Shown: piece by piece, positions 11,837-24,388 of the stretch
Layout: the number at the start of each line of letters is the position of its first letter
Numbering within the stretch: the first letter of the stretch is position 1
Source of the DNA: Clusia tigrina
Taxonomy: Eukaryota > Arthropoda > Insecta > Diptera > Clusiidae
Direction of reading: 5' to 3'
NCBI GenBank assembly: GCA_920105625.2
Contig: OV050031.1
Coordinates: forward strand, 227,960,194-228,024,193
DNA length: 64,000 nt
Translations under genes and position numbers: made by a program
The notes under the pieces: model-generated
The model's database searches: none
What the model was told of the DNA's origin: nothing
Seen by the model: only the letters and a program-made list of their open reading frames with translations

Positions 11837-13664
11837 GTTTACCTTACATACATAGTTTACCTAACATACATAGTTCACCTTACATACATAGTTTACCTGA
11901 CATACATAGTTTACCTTACATACATAGTTTACCTGACATACATAGTTTACCTTACATACATAGTTTACCTTACATACATAGTTTACCTGACATACATAGT
12001 TTACCTGACATACACAGTTTACCTTACATACATAGTTTACCTGACATACATAGTTTACCTGACATACATAGTTTACCTTACATACATAGTTTACCTTACA
12101 TACATAGTTTACCTTACATACATAGTTTACCTGACATACATAGTTTACCTTACATACATAGTTTACCTGACATACATAGTTTACCTGACATACATAGTTT
12201 ACCTGACATACATAGTTTACCTTACATACATAATTTACCTGACATATATAGTTTACCTGACATACATAGTTTACCTTACATACATAGTTTACCTGACATA
12301 CATAGTTCACCTTACATACATAGTTTACCTGACATACATAGTTTACCTTACATACATAGTTTACCTTACATACATAGTTTACCTTACATACATAGTTTAC
12401 CTGACATATATAGTTTACCTGACATACATAGTTTACCTTACATACATAGTTTACCTGACATACATAGTTTACCTTACATACATAGTTTACCTGACATACA
12501 TAGTTCACCTTACATACATAGTTTACCTTACATACATAATTTACCTGACATACATAGTTTACCTTACATACATAGTTTACCTTACATACATAGTTTACCT
12601 TACATACATAGTTTACCTGACATACATAGTTTACCTTACATACATAGTTTACCTTACATACATAGTTCACCTTACATACATAGTTTACCTTACATACATA
12701 ATTTACCTGACATACATAGTTTACCTTACATACATAGTTTACCTTACATACATAGTTTACCTTACATACATAGTTTACCTGACATACATAGTTTACCTGA
12801 CATACATAGTTTACCTTACATACATAGTTTACCTGACATACATAGTTTACCTTACATACATAGTTTACCTTACATACATAGTTTGCCTTACATACATAGT
12901 TTACCTGACATATATAGTTTACCTGACATACATAGTTTACCTGACATACATAGTTTACCTTACATACATAGTTTACCTTACATACATAGTTTACCTGACA
13001 TACATAGTTTACCTTACATACATAGTTTACCTGACATACATAGTTCACCTTACATACATAGTTTACCTGACATACATAGTTTACCTTACATACATAGTTT
13101 ACCTTACATACTTAGTTTACCTTACATACATAGTTTACCTGACATACATAGTTTACCTTACATACATAGTTTACCTGACATATATAGTTTACCTGACATA
13201 CATAGTTTACCTTACATACATAGTTTACCTGACATACATAGTTTACCTTACATACATAGTTTACCTGACATACATAGTTCACCTTACATACATAGTTTAC
13301 CTTACATACATAATTTACCTGACATACATAGTTTACCTTACATACATAGTTTACCTTACATACATAGTTTACCTTACATACATAGTTTACCTGACATACA
13401 TAGTTTACCTTACATACATAGTTTACCTGACATACATAGTTTACCTTACATACATAGTTTACCTTACATACATAGTTTGCCTTACATACATAGTTTACCT
13501 GACATATATAGTTTACCTGACATACATAGTTTACCTGACATACATAGTTTACCTTACATACATAGTTTACCTTACATACATAGTTTACCTGACATACATA
13601 GTTTACCTTACATACATAGTTTACCTTACATACATTGTGTACCTTGCATACATAGTTTACCTTG
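11837..13664. repeat. 18-bp minisatellite, about 100 copies
   Basis: The unit is GTTTACCTTACATACATA with a frequent T/G variant (GTTTACCTGACATACATA). Rarer variants are GTTCACC, GTTTGCC, AATTTACC and GACATATATA. As 18 is divisible by 3 and the unit has no stop in several frames, both strands stay open for hundreds of codons (minus strand VNYVCK/Q, plus strand IHSLPY/D), but nothing else suggests a protein. Variant markers repeat at fixed distances: GTTTGCC at 12881 and 13475 (594 bp, 33 units); GTTCACC at 12503, 12665 and 13277 (162 and 612 bp). This shows higher-order duplication. Confidence 0.97.
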
Positions 13665-14509
13665 TCTACGCAGTCGCATGTACTTTCCAAGCCAAAGTAA
13701 TAATGCATTTTACATGTAAATAATCTACGTAAATATATTTTAGGCGTCATAAATGATTAGACATAGAATCTTCCTAAAGGGCGTACAGTATACTTATAAA
13801 CAGGAAACTTTTTAACATTGAAAGCACTCACAAATTCTTCAGTTCTCACGAGTGAGCACGTGCAGTATTAACTGAGTCACATTCAAAGTGTAATAAACCA
13901 GTAAAGAAAGCTGAAGTCAGTTTAGACCAACTTCGAGGGGCCTTTTTCCCTAAGATATTGTATCAAAGGGACCCTTTTCCCTAATATAAAGTATCAAACG
14001 CTCACGCAAATACATTGGGCGTGCAAGTTACAGCATCAGGACATGGGGGCAAATACTATACACCACTACTCCCATCTACACACTGATGAATTCTGTGTGT
14101 AGATGGGAGTAGTTGCTGATGTGTTAACCCCACCATGAACACCAAGATTCTTAATCTAATTTTGTACAATTATAGCAAACTTTATTCACCAATCTAGTGT
14201 ATACAAGTATATCTCAAGTTATAGTGGGCGCGGCATCGTCGTCGCTCAGTAATAAGTATATGTGAATTGTGAGTGTGGAAGTTAGAGTATGCTTTGTATT
14301 TTCTACGCGTAGACTAATAAAGAGCCAATGTACATTACTAACACATTTTATTCCAATATCATCATCAGGAGCGTAGCTACTGTTATTTTCAGTGGGGTTC
14401 CCATAGTTGGACGGAAGGAGTGTTCTTTAACTTATGTGTGATATATGTATATATCATTGTCAATATAATTATTTTGATCGTTTACTAAATTAGAAATGGT
14501 AATAAGCAG
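13665..14509. other. No gene recognised; includes a hairpin and a small duplication
   Basis: A 30-bp imperfect duplication (CCTTTTTCCCTAAGATATTG, then CCCTTTTCCCTAATATAAAG) lies at about 13941-14000. The hairpin at 14065-14113 is listed separately. The rest looks unique. Confidence 0.5.
14065..14113. repeat. Perfect fold-back, 19-bp arms, 11-nt loop
   Basis: Left arm ACTACTCCCATCTACACAC (14065-14083) is exactly complementary to the right arm GTGTGTAGATGGGAGTAGT (14095-14113). No T-run follows, and in a eukaryote this is not a terminator. Confidence 0.9.
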
Positions 14510-14745
14510 TACGTCGACCGTCTTCAAAATCATCCTAGCGAACCCTTTGCGAAGTTTCGGATCCATTGTCACCCCAATATCCACAAAACGGAAGACTCTT
14601 GTTAGGGACTTCTTACAAATAGTATATGGCTGAAGAAAAGGGTCTCTTCTAGAGAAAACCATATACTTACAATTGTCATGATTTAGTGTCATTAAATTTG
14701 CTGAGCACCAAGACGGCAATGAAGAAATATCATCCTGCAACATTA
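14510..14745 (-). pseudogene. Non-LTR retrotransposon RT fragment (thumb side)
   Basis: The minus strand reads LQDDISSLPSWCSANLMTLN followed by CKYMVFSRRDPF and VFRFVDIGVTMDPKLRKG. This is the pattern just after the YADD box in reverse transcriptases of Jockey/CR1-like non-LTR elements (W, N-x-K/C, F-S-R, F-x-D-I/L-G-V-x-x-D). Only about 80 codons remain, ending in AT-rich sequence on both sides. The clade within non-LTR elements is not certain. Confidence 0.7.
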
Positions 14746-14849
14746 AATTGTAAAAAAAATATATATAATAAGTAACAAATTGTATATAATAATAACAGTA
14801 AAAAAAAATTTTAAAATTCCACAAAAAGAGTCTCTCCCTCATTTTTGGT

Positions 14850-17800
14850 GTGGTGTTTCATACTAGCTCTGTCAAACATTGTATGCAATTTCGTTGATGA
14901 ATCCTGTGTACGGACACAGTGAATGCTGTACACGGACACAGTAAGGAACATAAACATAAATTTTGTTTATAAACATCTGCCACACTCGCAACATACATTT
15001 TGCTTATAAACATTTGCCACATTTGCCACCTTCGCAACATGTTCGTTTCGTCAAATATTGAAAGGATGTACACCTGCAGCTGCGAAGGATGTTTGTTAGT
15101 ACGTTGTTATTGCTGGTTCCATAATGTTGCTCCAATATCTACTTGATTTTTGCAGCGAAACCATGTTCCTATCTTTTAGCCATTGTTTCTGCACTTTAAT
15201 TGAGTGCCAAGTTTGGAAATTTCGCAACTTGAGACAATTTCAACCGAAATTAGGGTAGAAAAGGGACATGAAAAGAGTGTTGTTGAAATAGACAAGCACC
15301 TGGTTTAAGATTTTGCATAGTTTATTTCTATTCTATTCTACTCTATTTCACTGCTCCACCTGTGTCACATATCATCATCATATCACATCATTTTAAAATG
15401 TAACCAATAATTAGGCTGAGGAGCTACTTTGTTAGCTGCCCAGTTAATAAGTTTATCATTTAATATATTTGCGACCAAATATGTGTGTTTGCCAGAAAAA
15501 GTATCCTTAAAGATGCCGAGACAAATGTTGTCACATTAATTATTTTAGGGCTATTCTCGAAATGTCAGTCAGATGCTAACTGAAACACAACTAACCGCAA
15601 AAGATGAATGATTGAAGTTTCTCTAAGGTTAAAGTTAAAGCTTCAGTTTGTATTTCACCCCACAATCGGAAAACGCCCCTAAATAACATATGCACAAGAA
15701 GACAGGTTTTTTAACTCAATCAAGTGTTCTCAGATGTCAAAATATTCAAAGTTACTCTTTAACACCTGCCAGCTCCGCACTCCCCTTCACACAACAGACA
15801 TTTGTACACACACTGCACGGATTTGTTTATCCCGTGTGACTTTTTTCCCCTCGCTCTGACTATTTGGTCCCTTGTCACATATAATATAAGCTGTCAATAC
15901 TCGTGACTGTGTTGTCGCATGGGTACAGCGCCAGCTGCTAGCGAGCAGACTATTTGTGGTTATGTGAGATATCAAAAGTAGCGTCTAATTCAATCTGAAA
16001 GTATACTTAAAATTCAAGGCGCTGATGACGGGAGATGCGGCAATTATTCGTTATCCAGTATGCTGTGTATATACATATATATATTCTTCCTTTTCGGTAT
16101 TGTTTTCGTGCGGATTTTTTGTTGTTAAAGCTGCTATTCGCATAGAGCCATCGTCGAGGTTGTCATCGTCGGTGCTCTTTATTGGCACTTCTGTGCGCAG
16201 CTTTTCATCTGCAGTGCTCCTCACCTGGCTTCCCTGCTTCTTTATCCATGCGTACTCTGTCGGGCACAGAATTTAACACTTGAGTATTCATTAAGCTGCG
16301 TAGGTTCGTTTGTACAATCGAATTCGTACGTAGCGCCCGCGTTCCGTAATGCTTATGCTACTTCGTCCTTTGGCTGCTGTCAGCACCTATTAAAACGCAC
16401 TTTGTTTGCTACCATATCAAACCAAGTGTGCCTGCGTGCTGCGGAGTTCCATATGTGCTTATGAAGTACCATTCACATGTATACGCTTTAGTGCCATCAA
16501 TGCATAAATATGTATGAGTGTGTGTAAAGGTGCGAGTGTGTCAGGGACAATGACTGTGAACAACGGACACTCAGTCCCACTGGCTCAGCATCTTGCATGG
16601 CCGTGCATGAATTTAAAGTAACAGCCAACTTTAATATACGGAATGAATATGCATGGAAGAGGAGAGATTTGCCCGAGCGGGGATTTGGAACAATTTAATT
16701 TAAAAAGTAGTTACTCGGCTTGATGCTCTGTGAATATTTATTGCAGGACAATCTCTGACAAAAACAGGAATTCATCACAATATTGGCATGATATATTTAT
16801 GATAAAGCGGCCCTTTGCTCCCCCGCGGAGCCATAGGACCATATATATATATATATATATTTATGTGGTCTTCTAGTCGCCATTTCAGTTTAGATTGGGT
16901 CGGTGAATCTTAATACAGTTGAGCACTTCCTCCCACAAAAAGTGTCCTCTGTCTACTAAACTAGTTACACGGCAGCCGTGAGAAGCAAATTCAACATGAA
17001 ATGGCATCCACAAAGAGCAGGGAACCACTTTTTAATTAAACTTAGCAATTGGAAACTGTCGATGGTTGGTTGCCACTCGCAATTGGCAACTTCGCTGTGG
17101 GCATTTGCACGTTCGCACTTTGAAAAATGCATTTGTCTTGAAACAGTTTTTGGTTTGAAAATAATTGATTTGTAGACCTCGTGACACAGTTTTGTGGATA
17201 CTTCTTGACTCTCCTTTCCTTGATCCTATGCAAAATGCATATTTCAGTGCTTCTTTTCTGTTCCACCAGCGTTACATCTTTTACATCCCTCGGAATTCCT
17301 TGGAATTTATACGCCGAAAATATAAAATTTCGTTACACAGGAAAATGTTTCGCATTGGAATGCTCCTGCAACTTGGATGCCGCTCACAAGGCGGGTGTAA
17401 CCATCCGCAAACCGTAGTTTACGGTCCCACGAACGCAAAGAGGCAACCAAACAATGTTCTCGTGCACTTTAAAAATTGGATTATATGGGAATGAAAGCAA
17501 ATTTCTATATATTGGAGGTCTTTTTATGAGTACTGCCAGGACCTTTTCGGTGTGGTGCACGAGTACATGAGTAAATCGTCTTTCAATGCTATGCGACTTT
17601 AACTGAATTGCTTCGCCCACCATTTTGGAAAGGAAAGTGTCATAAAGGAAACACTCATACTAAGGAAGCTGAGTACCACAACTATATATAATTACCAAAA
17701 AATGTTCAGTACACTCCGAGTTGCAAAGGGAATTGCTTCCATGTGAATCATCAATACTACATTCAGTCTGAAACAAGTGGGAACAAGCCATTTTTGCACA

Positions 17801-19608
17801 CCAAAGACACACTTTGATAGTTTTATCACATGTTATACATCACCGTCAGCCAAACAAAGTTCGTAGAAAGGAAGTACAAAATTACATGACAGGATTCTCA
17901 ACTGAATGCGTTGAATTTTGCTGTAAACATGCAACAAGTTACAAAGTAGCAGCAAAACGCAAAGAAAATACACTACTTTGATAGTATTGGAGGCATGTTC
18001 ATGTACTCGTAACGCAAATGCTTATAGGCAACGAAAAGAAGTTCGTCTTATTTTGCTGCTTTGGCAATGAAGGAGGCAGTTCTCACGAACTGAAAAGTGT
18101 GTTTTTTCAGCGCTTGAATTTATTCATTCACTCTTCCAAAATTGAAATTACCGACACTGGTGCAATGCGAAAGTGTGCGCTACTTTATTGCGAGGACTAT
18201 GCAAAAGTGGAGTCACGATTCGGCGCTCACATTGCTGGTATGTACTCTAGTGGGTTGGTGAGGCACTACGAAACGTGTCACTGTGTGTAGAAACAAGTAA
18301 CAAGGACGTAGCAACTAGAAGGCAGAAGGAAGGCAGGATTGCCACTGCTAGAAATTACTCAAATTGCCTCGAATCAGAAATCTAAATTTCAGAAAATTGA
18401 TGCCAACTAATTTTAATGCAATAATTACATCAGTGAATCATTGTAATGACAGCACGTAATCTGCAGTATATCATCATTGATGATGCGCCAAATAGGAGCA
18501 TTATACGGTCATCTTTGTGGACCTCACTGGCACATTCATCCACTTCGCATTCACATTTTTCTAAAGCAAACATTACCATTTTTACCATTAAAATCCACTT
18601 CTTCCCAATATTTCTCCCTTCACGCTTGACCGTCACATAAAATTAAAAGGAATCTGTCAAATTCCCACGCACAAAAATTTCATGCCAATTACATGCCACT
18701 TTTGCTAAAAGTGTGGTCGAAACCGCCGCTGTCGCCACGCCACACCACGCCACACCACGCCACACCACGCCACGCCACGACTGCCACCGCTGGGCAGCAA
18801 TCAAACTGCACTCAAATAACTCGCTGGCTAAGTTCACAAATGAACCGGAGAATAAAAACTCAATACAGGCTATTGATGGAGAATATAAACCGAAACCGTT
18901 GGAGGGCAGCGATGACAATGACGGGGCATTTTCACATTCACAGCATGCTCTCGAAACAGTCGAATTGTGGATTTAGCCAGGCAAAGGACACTTCTTCAAC
19001 CCAGCCCAATTTATGGTATGTGCGGTGGCTCTTTGTTATCTGCTTTTGTCAGACGCACTTGTATTCTATTCTCCTTTCAATTTTTTCTCCTCTGTATTTT
19101 TTTCGTCCTTTTTACATTCCATTTCTCTGCTGCCTTTCAGAAGTTTTCATCGTATCAATTTTTAATCGATTTCCGATACTCCATCAAGAGCTTTGCCAAC
19201 TTTATGCGCGACTTTCATTCGACTTATCGCTTATCTCTGAATTTACAATCTCTTTCTGCGGCATCTACATTGGATACCGTCGCTAGTATTAGCCTTGTCC
19301 TTATACGTAGTTGGTGTCTTTAATTGTTACTCGTTTGCCAGTATCTTCTATCCCACTATGTTGGCAAATGGAAAGGGTGGAGGAAGGAAAAAGCAATGTC
19401 GCTTGATAGACCAATTTCGGGCGACTACTACAACGATACCGCAACGAAGTTGAAAGAAAAGAGAAGGGAGAAGCGATAACAGGTTATAAAAAGAAATCAC
19501 AGGACTACAGTTCACTTTATTTACAAAATACGAAATTGAAACGCGTGAAAATCGTTGTAACCTTTTTTTGGTATACCATCTATTTATTTACCCTTCTGTG
19601 GACTATCT
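14850..19608. other. No gene recognised; unique AT-rich DNA
   Basis: Local features only: a near-duplicate of ATAAACAT(C/T)TGCCACA at 14968 and 15007; a 24-bp motif at 16811-16834 that recurs inverted at 33991 beside (AT)n at 16840-16860; and a CACGCCACAC run at 18738-18778. A 78-codon frame at 17181-17417 begins with a hydrophobic stretch and ends with a few Cys, but has no supporting context. Confidence 0.5.
18738..18778. repeat. Short CACGCCACAC tandem repeat
   Basis: Four units of a 10-bp CACGCCACAC-type sequence in a row; simple slippage-type repeat. Confidence 0.8.
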
Positions 19609-19612
19609 TCCA

Positions 19613-20115
19613 ATACCACTAGAAATCTGCTGAAGAAGTGTACAGACGCAAAAAGAAGTCAAACCTGGAAAACTCTTCCGGGATTAAGACAGTCAAAAGC
19701 TCTTCTGGGAGATTTTACTCCTAAAAGAGCTAAGGAGGTAATAAATATGCCTCAGAGTAAATTAAGAATCATCACGCATTTTAAGCGGACACCGAAGACT
19801 CAACTGCATATGAACAAGTTGGGTATATCTTCAGATGCCATCTGCCGATTCTGTGGAGAAAGAGACGAAACCTCACTGCACGTGATCACAGACTGCGGAC
19901 CATTGGCATAGACTACGGTGTTTTGGAGAATATATCTTAGATATGAGCAGGATTCGTCAACTTGATTCCTCAAAAATGTATGAATTCCTGTCGAAAATAA
20001 ACCTGACAGAAGATCTGTCGATGAGACTATCCTCATCTTTCGAAAAAATAGGGCCATTACAATAGATCTTTCAGGTCACAGTGTATAACGCCCTTAAATA
20101 TCTCTATATATCTAT
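19613..20115 (+). pseudogene. 3' end of a Loa-like non-LTR element
   Basis: The plus strand first reads KSQTWKTLPGLRQSKALLG-type sequence, then KTQLHMNKLGISSDAICRFC and GERDETSLHVITDCGPLA, the Cys/His-containing region that follows RNase H at the C-terminus of Loa/I-like ORF2 proteins. A frameshift follows, then LDSSKMYEFLSKINLTEDL. It ends with ATAGATCTTTCAGGTCACAG, TGTATAACGCCCTTAAATA and a TATCTA microsatellite tail. The same ending appears at 42285, 42436, 57483 and 60281, so it marks the true 3' end of a family. It is 5'-truncated and inactive. Confidence 0.75.
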
Positions 20116-20129
20116 CTAAACCAGTCACT

Positions 20130-20430
20130 TCATCTATTTATCAGGTGAATAGAGTTGGAATTTGAAGACACTGATGAGGTTTTGAGATCAATGTAGGTTG
20201 GCGAGTGGTCCGACGAAAGATCAAACGAAGTCTCAGCGGCAATGTTTTCCGTTTTTATGCTTCTAAACACACCGAAGTCTATCAGATCTGGTCTTTTGTT
20301 GATAACAGACGGCAAGTAGGTGGGCTCCCCGGTATATATCTCCAGATCTAAGGTTCTTATGGCATCATAAAGCTGTCTACCTTCCGGTGAGACAAGGCGG
20401 GATCCCCAGAATGAATACACTGCATTGTGC
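20130..20430 (-). pseudogene. Jockey-like endonuclease domain fragment
   Basis: The minus strand codes for FWGSRLVSPEGRQLYDAI, then EIYTGEPTYLPSVINKRPDL and FGVF, and SSDHSPTYIDL near the end. These are hallmarks of the C-terminal half of the apurinic-like endonuclease of Jockey-clade non-LTR retrotransposons (W-G-S/C-R near the start; SDH as catalytic Asp-His at the end). The domain nicks target DNA to prime reverse transcription. The N-terminal half and the RT are missing. It abuts the Loa-like 3' end on the other strand. Confidence 0.85.
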
Positions 20431-20519
20431 AAATGCAAAAAAAATAGAAAAACTGGTTGCATTATTAATTTTTTGTTGTTGTTCTTTAGTGGATTTTTAC
20501 GCAAAATGATTTATGTGAG

Positions 20520-21373
20520 TGTACTCGATGCCATCCTGCTTTGTATTTATCCTTCTGTACCAACTCCTTACCATTTCATTGCCATTCAACCATTCTTCTG
20601 ATCATTCTTTTTGTGGTTTCTACGGGCGACCATCCTGATTTTATATTGAAATTCCCGCTCCCAAGTTTTGGTGCATTTCACGATTTAAGTTAAAATCCCA
20701 TCGAAATTGTGAAAGGATTTAAGTCGTGAGTGGAGTGGAGAGTGAAAAACTGAACGCAAACAGAAAAGTTAATTACTGTCATGCGGATATATACGAAATA
20801 GCACTCAAACGATTTCAGATTTTCAGCTAACAAGCGCGTTTATTTATCTATCGATATATGATCGACCGCATTGTATTTTGCATTCAAACGGCCTTTTCAA
20901 CTTAATTGCACTCAAATAAAGTATTTGAAATTAGAGTTCGCGGCGTCAGGATTAAAATTTCATGTCAAAATGCGTAAATAATAAATAATCAGTGCAGTTG
21001 AGGTTATTCGCTGGTGTAATTGCTGTAATACGCCTAAAAGCATGCACTAGTTTTTGATACGCCAAAAAATAAGCCATAAATTTCATTTTGACTACTCAAC
21101 ATGCAAAACATAAATTTCCATTTTTATTCTCATCAATATACGCCGATTAAATACGCACATGCAACGCTCAGACCGCATTCCATTGCGCGACCCTGCAGGA
21201 AATGGGAAGGCAGCAATAAAGGAACTTCTACTGATGGTGAACGAACACCAACAAATTATTGACAAGTGAGCGGTAACATTGAGAATTTTTTATAGGGAGG
21301 AGCCAATGTTGGTCAGCATTAAGTGGGCGTGACAGATACTTTCTCTTCTTCACACTGTTTATAATGTAGAAAC
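20520..21373. other. No gene recognised; unique AT-rich DNA
   Basis: No motif, repeat or exon-like structure seen. Confidence 0.5.
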
Positions 21374-21377
21374 ATAT

Positions 21378-21911
21378 TGAAACATAAATGACTGCATACT
21401 TTTAGGATACCTCTATTAAATGCAATTCACAACGAGAGAGATGTATATAAGTCAAGACTGATCTATTCGGAAAAAAGCTTTCTCAAGAACCCTCTATCGA
21501 AGTGTAGAAAAAATTCGAGAATATTCTAGAATGTTCTGCTTCAACCATAAGAAAGGTATATAAGCCACCACAGAATTCAAAGTAGACGCAGTTGAACTTT
21601 AATCGTAACAGTGTGTACATCGTGCATTTTTTATCGAAACAGTAACAATTGTAATTGTGATTAATAAGTAATAAAGTGATTAAATGAATTATTAAATAAA
21701 TAAATGGTAATAAAGTAAACTTTAAGCCTAATATTCAGTGTGTAAATTGCAGTAATTAAATAAAGTTACGAGTAGTTATTTTAATTTAACCAGCGATTAT
21801 TGGATTATAACACAATCCAGTGGTACGAATCCGAGTATAGGGAGTTAGAGTAAATTATCAGGGGGGCAATTTCACAACAGTATAAATTGTCAGGAGGGCA
21901 ATTTCGCACCA
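21378..21911 (+). mobile_element. Solo LTR, family B (534 bp) with duplicated terminus
   Basis: It starts TGAAACATAAATGACTGC after ATAT (21374-21377) and ends GGGCAATTTCGCACCA before ATAT (21912-21915). A first end-like sequence, GGGCAATTTCACAACA, is reached at 21879; the last 32 bp then repeat the terminal segment (ATAAATTGTCAGGAGGGC). The interior matches the copy at 6831 closely: GTATATAAGTCAAGAC, then AAAGCTTTCTCAAGAACC, and the AATAAAGTGATTAAATG block. Confidence 0.85.
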
Positions 21912-21915
21912 ATAT

Positions 21916-22443
21916 ATAAAACGATATAGTTTAGTTTTTAAGACAGCACCAAATTGTATCCAAATTTTTATGTTGTCATAGTTGAGCTATCATGGGGACC
22001 GGCCTGTCAACAAGTTTGAAGCTTATGGCATACTAGCATTCCTTGAAGTGGAAACGTAGTATCGAGATGAGACGTATTGATTGCCAGTTTTCTGATGACT
22101 AATGTAGATGAAGATCTAATTATATGTAAGAAACGGTAGAAGCAGTTCGCCATTTCATATTTCTTGGAGAGGAGAATATTTATTTAGAAAGCTTTCTAAT
22201 AAAATAGTTTCAATTAGGTGGAGTTCATATTACCTCAGTGCACCAAAGATAGTATGCGATAATGCGAGTATGAATGTGCATAATAGAGTGAGTGGTGACT
22301 CCAATGAGAGTAAAGACTATTCGCCGATAATATTGTGGCGTCCTGAAATAACAATTTAAAACTAACCACATAATGTCCTAATTAAAGGTGGCTTATTATT
22401 AAGCCATAAATTTTACATGTTGCGAGTAATTTCGGGTCATTTG
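21916..22443. other. No gene recognised; spacer between LTRs
   Basis: Unique-looking AT-rich sequence with no motif seen. Confidence 0.5.
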
Positions 22444-22447
22444 ATAT

Positions 22448-23026
22448 TGACGAAATCGACAGCCCATCTGATTGGTTGATCATTTTAGGGTGAGCGTGGA
22501 TTTCAACCCCTAAAAATGCACACGCGATAAGGCATGCGTAGCTGCGTTCGGAGGCTCGTTGAGGTTCTCGTGTGTAAGAGGCATATAAGCGACTGCACAC
22601 ATGACATCGGGATCAGTAAACAAGTGAAAGTGAACAGGCGAACATCGTAGTAGCAGCAGCAGTGAAACAGTGAGCGTAGCCGAAAGTGAACATCATAGTA
22701 GCAGATCAGTTAAACAGTGGCAGTGATCATAGCCGAATCCTGATAGTGACAGCAAGCAGAGTGAGAGTCGTATTAGCAACAAGAGTTAACAAGTGAACAT
22801 CGCAGAGCGGAGATCTTGTTAGCAACGGGCACAACTGACTAACTGAAGCAAACGTTAGCGAAGCCAAAGTGTGAGAAGCGAGCAATAGAATTAAAGCCAA
22901 TAGTAAGTTGGACGAATACCAATAAAGCCAAGAAACTGAATAAGGAATTGGTTGCTTATTACACAATCCAGCGATACGAATTCAAGTATTGAGCTTGGCA
23001 TAAATTGACAGAAAGGCAACCCAACA
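22448..23026 (+). mobile_element. Solo LTR, family A (579 bp)
   Basis: Bounded by ATAT on both sides (22444-22447 and 23027-23030). It starts TGACGAAATCGACAGCCC (a small deletion from the TGTTACGAAATC start of other copies) and ends in GGCAACCCAACA. Shared landmarks are CCATCTGATTGGTTGAT, TTTCAACCCCTAAAAATGC, GCATATAAGCGACTGCACAC (TATA-like plus start region), several imperfect repeats of GTGAACATCGTAGTAGCAGC, and AATAAAGCCAAGAAAC. It lacks the hAT-type insert found in the copies at 30925 and 62230. Confidence 0.85.
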
Positions 23027-23030
23027 ATAT

Positions 23031-23906
23031 GTATAAATATTATTCACTTGTATTTTATAATATGTATTCTAATAAAAGCAGGCCCGAGACGCCCCGGCCA
23101 TGTACCTCCATGTTTATTTTTGTGAAACCCACTCTGCAGCTTCAAGTTTGGTAGCTTTGCAGGTAATGCCGACCTAACGCATCCATTCAGCATTCACAAT
23201 TTTTATTTGTGTTTCTTTTTTGCCGTGCTATAATTTTGCCTTGGTTGTCTAATTGTCGGCTGTGGTTGCTCTGGCATTCTATTTATTGCTGATGTTATTT
23301 TGTGTTTATGCAGAAAGGCCAAACACACAAAAGCAAGGAGCAAGCAGGGATGCCTTTGTGACCTTTGAGACAAAAATACTTTGTTCGGAATATATGTGGG
23401 CATGCCACGTGTGCTGTATTTGCCTTAAGTTGTGCTCATTTGCATGTGTGGGGAAGTGTTAATGGCACATACTTGAACGCAATACGCATTTTGATTTGTA
23501 ATGAAGCACACAGGATATTTAGTTGACCTTAAGTCCTGCACGCAGGTGAGCAGCGAGAAAAAAAGTGTGAATGCAATTGACACAGAAGCCAATATGTGGC
23601 AGTAAGTGTTGTCCGTTGGAAAGGTGAACTATCGGCAGTAAAAGAAATTTTTATACAAATGAGTTAAATTAATCCATAATTATCAATATTGGAGGATATC
23701 AATGGGTGTATTTGGTGAGAACTCTTCAGAAATTAAGTAATTACAAGAATCATGTGGAGTACATAAATCGTTTGGTATTTGTATGAATATGTTTGCCTTC
23801 TTTTGACCAGCTCTGCAGCTGTTGTCGGATCCATGAGTATTTATTTGCAGAAATGGAAGAAAAGCTTAGTAATAGTTTCGATTTCCACCCAGCTTTTCAA
23901 TTTATT
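23031..23906. other. No gene recognised; unique DNA between LTRs
   Basis: Nothing protein-like or repeated was seen. Confidence 0.5.
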
Positions 23907-23953
23907 ATACTGTTACGATATCAACACGCCATCTGATTGGTTGATGGTTTTAG

Positions 23954-24020
23954 GCCTAACAACTTCCTCCATTTCACCGCTGTTGACGTCTTTTTAGGGA
24001 ATTGGAGGAAGTTGTTAGGC
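23954..24020. repeat. Perfect fold-back, 18-bp arms, 31-nt loop
   Basis: GCCTAACAACTTCCTCCA (23954-23971) pairs exactly with TGGAGGAAGTTGTTAGGC (24003-24020). It sits at the junction where the 5' LTR stub stops, so it may be the scar of the internal deletion. Confidence 0.9.
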
Positions 24021-24388
24021 TTAAACTAAATGGAGTCGGTTTAATTGGGCGTGGTCTGAGTTCCAAACGTGTGGCCCCAGAATCTTCGTTTGTCGGGGTG
24101 GACAGAGGAGAGAGTAAGATAAGAGCAGCGAACTAAAAATAGTGCACTTGGAGAGATTATCACCATACGGAGATGGAGTATCAGTACTTGTTCGGGACGA
24201 ACAGCCTTAAGTGGAGGGCACTGTTACGAAATCAACACGCTATCTGATTGGTTTATGGTTTTAGGGTGAGCGTCGATTTCAACCCCTAAGAATTCACACG
24301 CGAGAAGGCATGCGAAGCTGCGTTCGGAGGCAGGTTGAGGTTCTCATGTGCAACAGGTATTTAAGCGGTTGAGACTAAAGGTTTTGAA

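Noticed and set aside
11861..13048. 395-codon open frame of VNYVCK/Q repeats on the minus strand (and IHSLPY/D on the plus strand)
   Set aside because: It is the translation of a noncoding 18-bp minisatellite that happens to be open in several frames; no start context, signal or flanking domain supports a protein.
11837..13664. Regular array resembling a CRISPR
   Set aside because: There are no unique spacers; units are contiguous 18-bp tandem repeats in a eukaryotic context.
17181..17417. 78-codon frame with a hydrophobic start and several Cys
   Set aside because: No domain, splice or conservation evidence; overlaps another equally long open frame, typical of chance.
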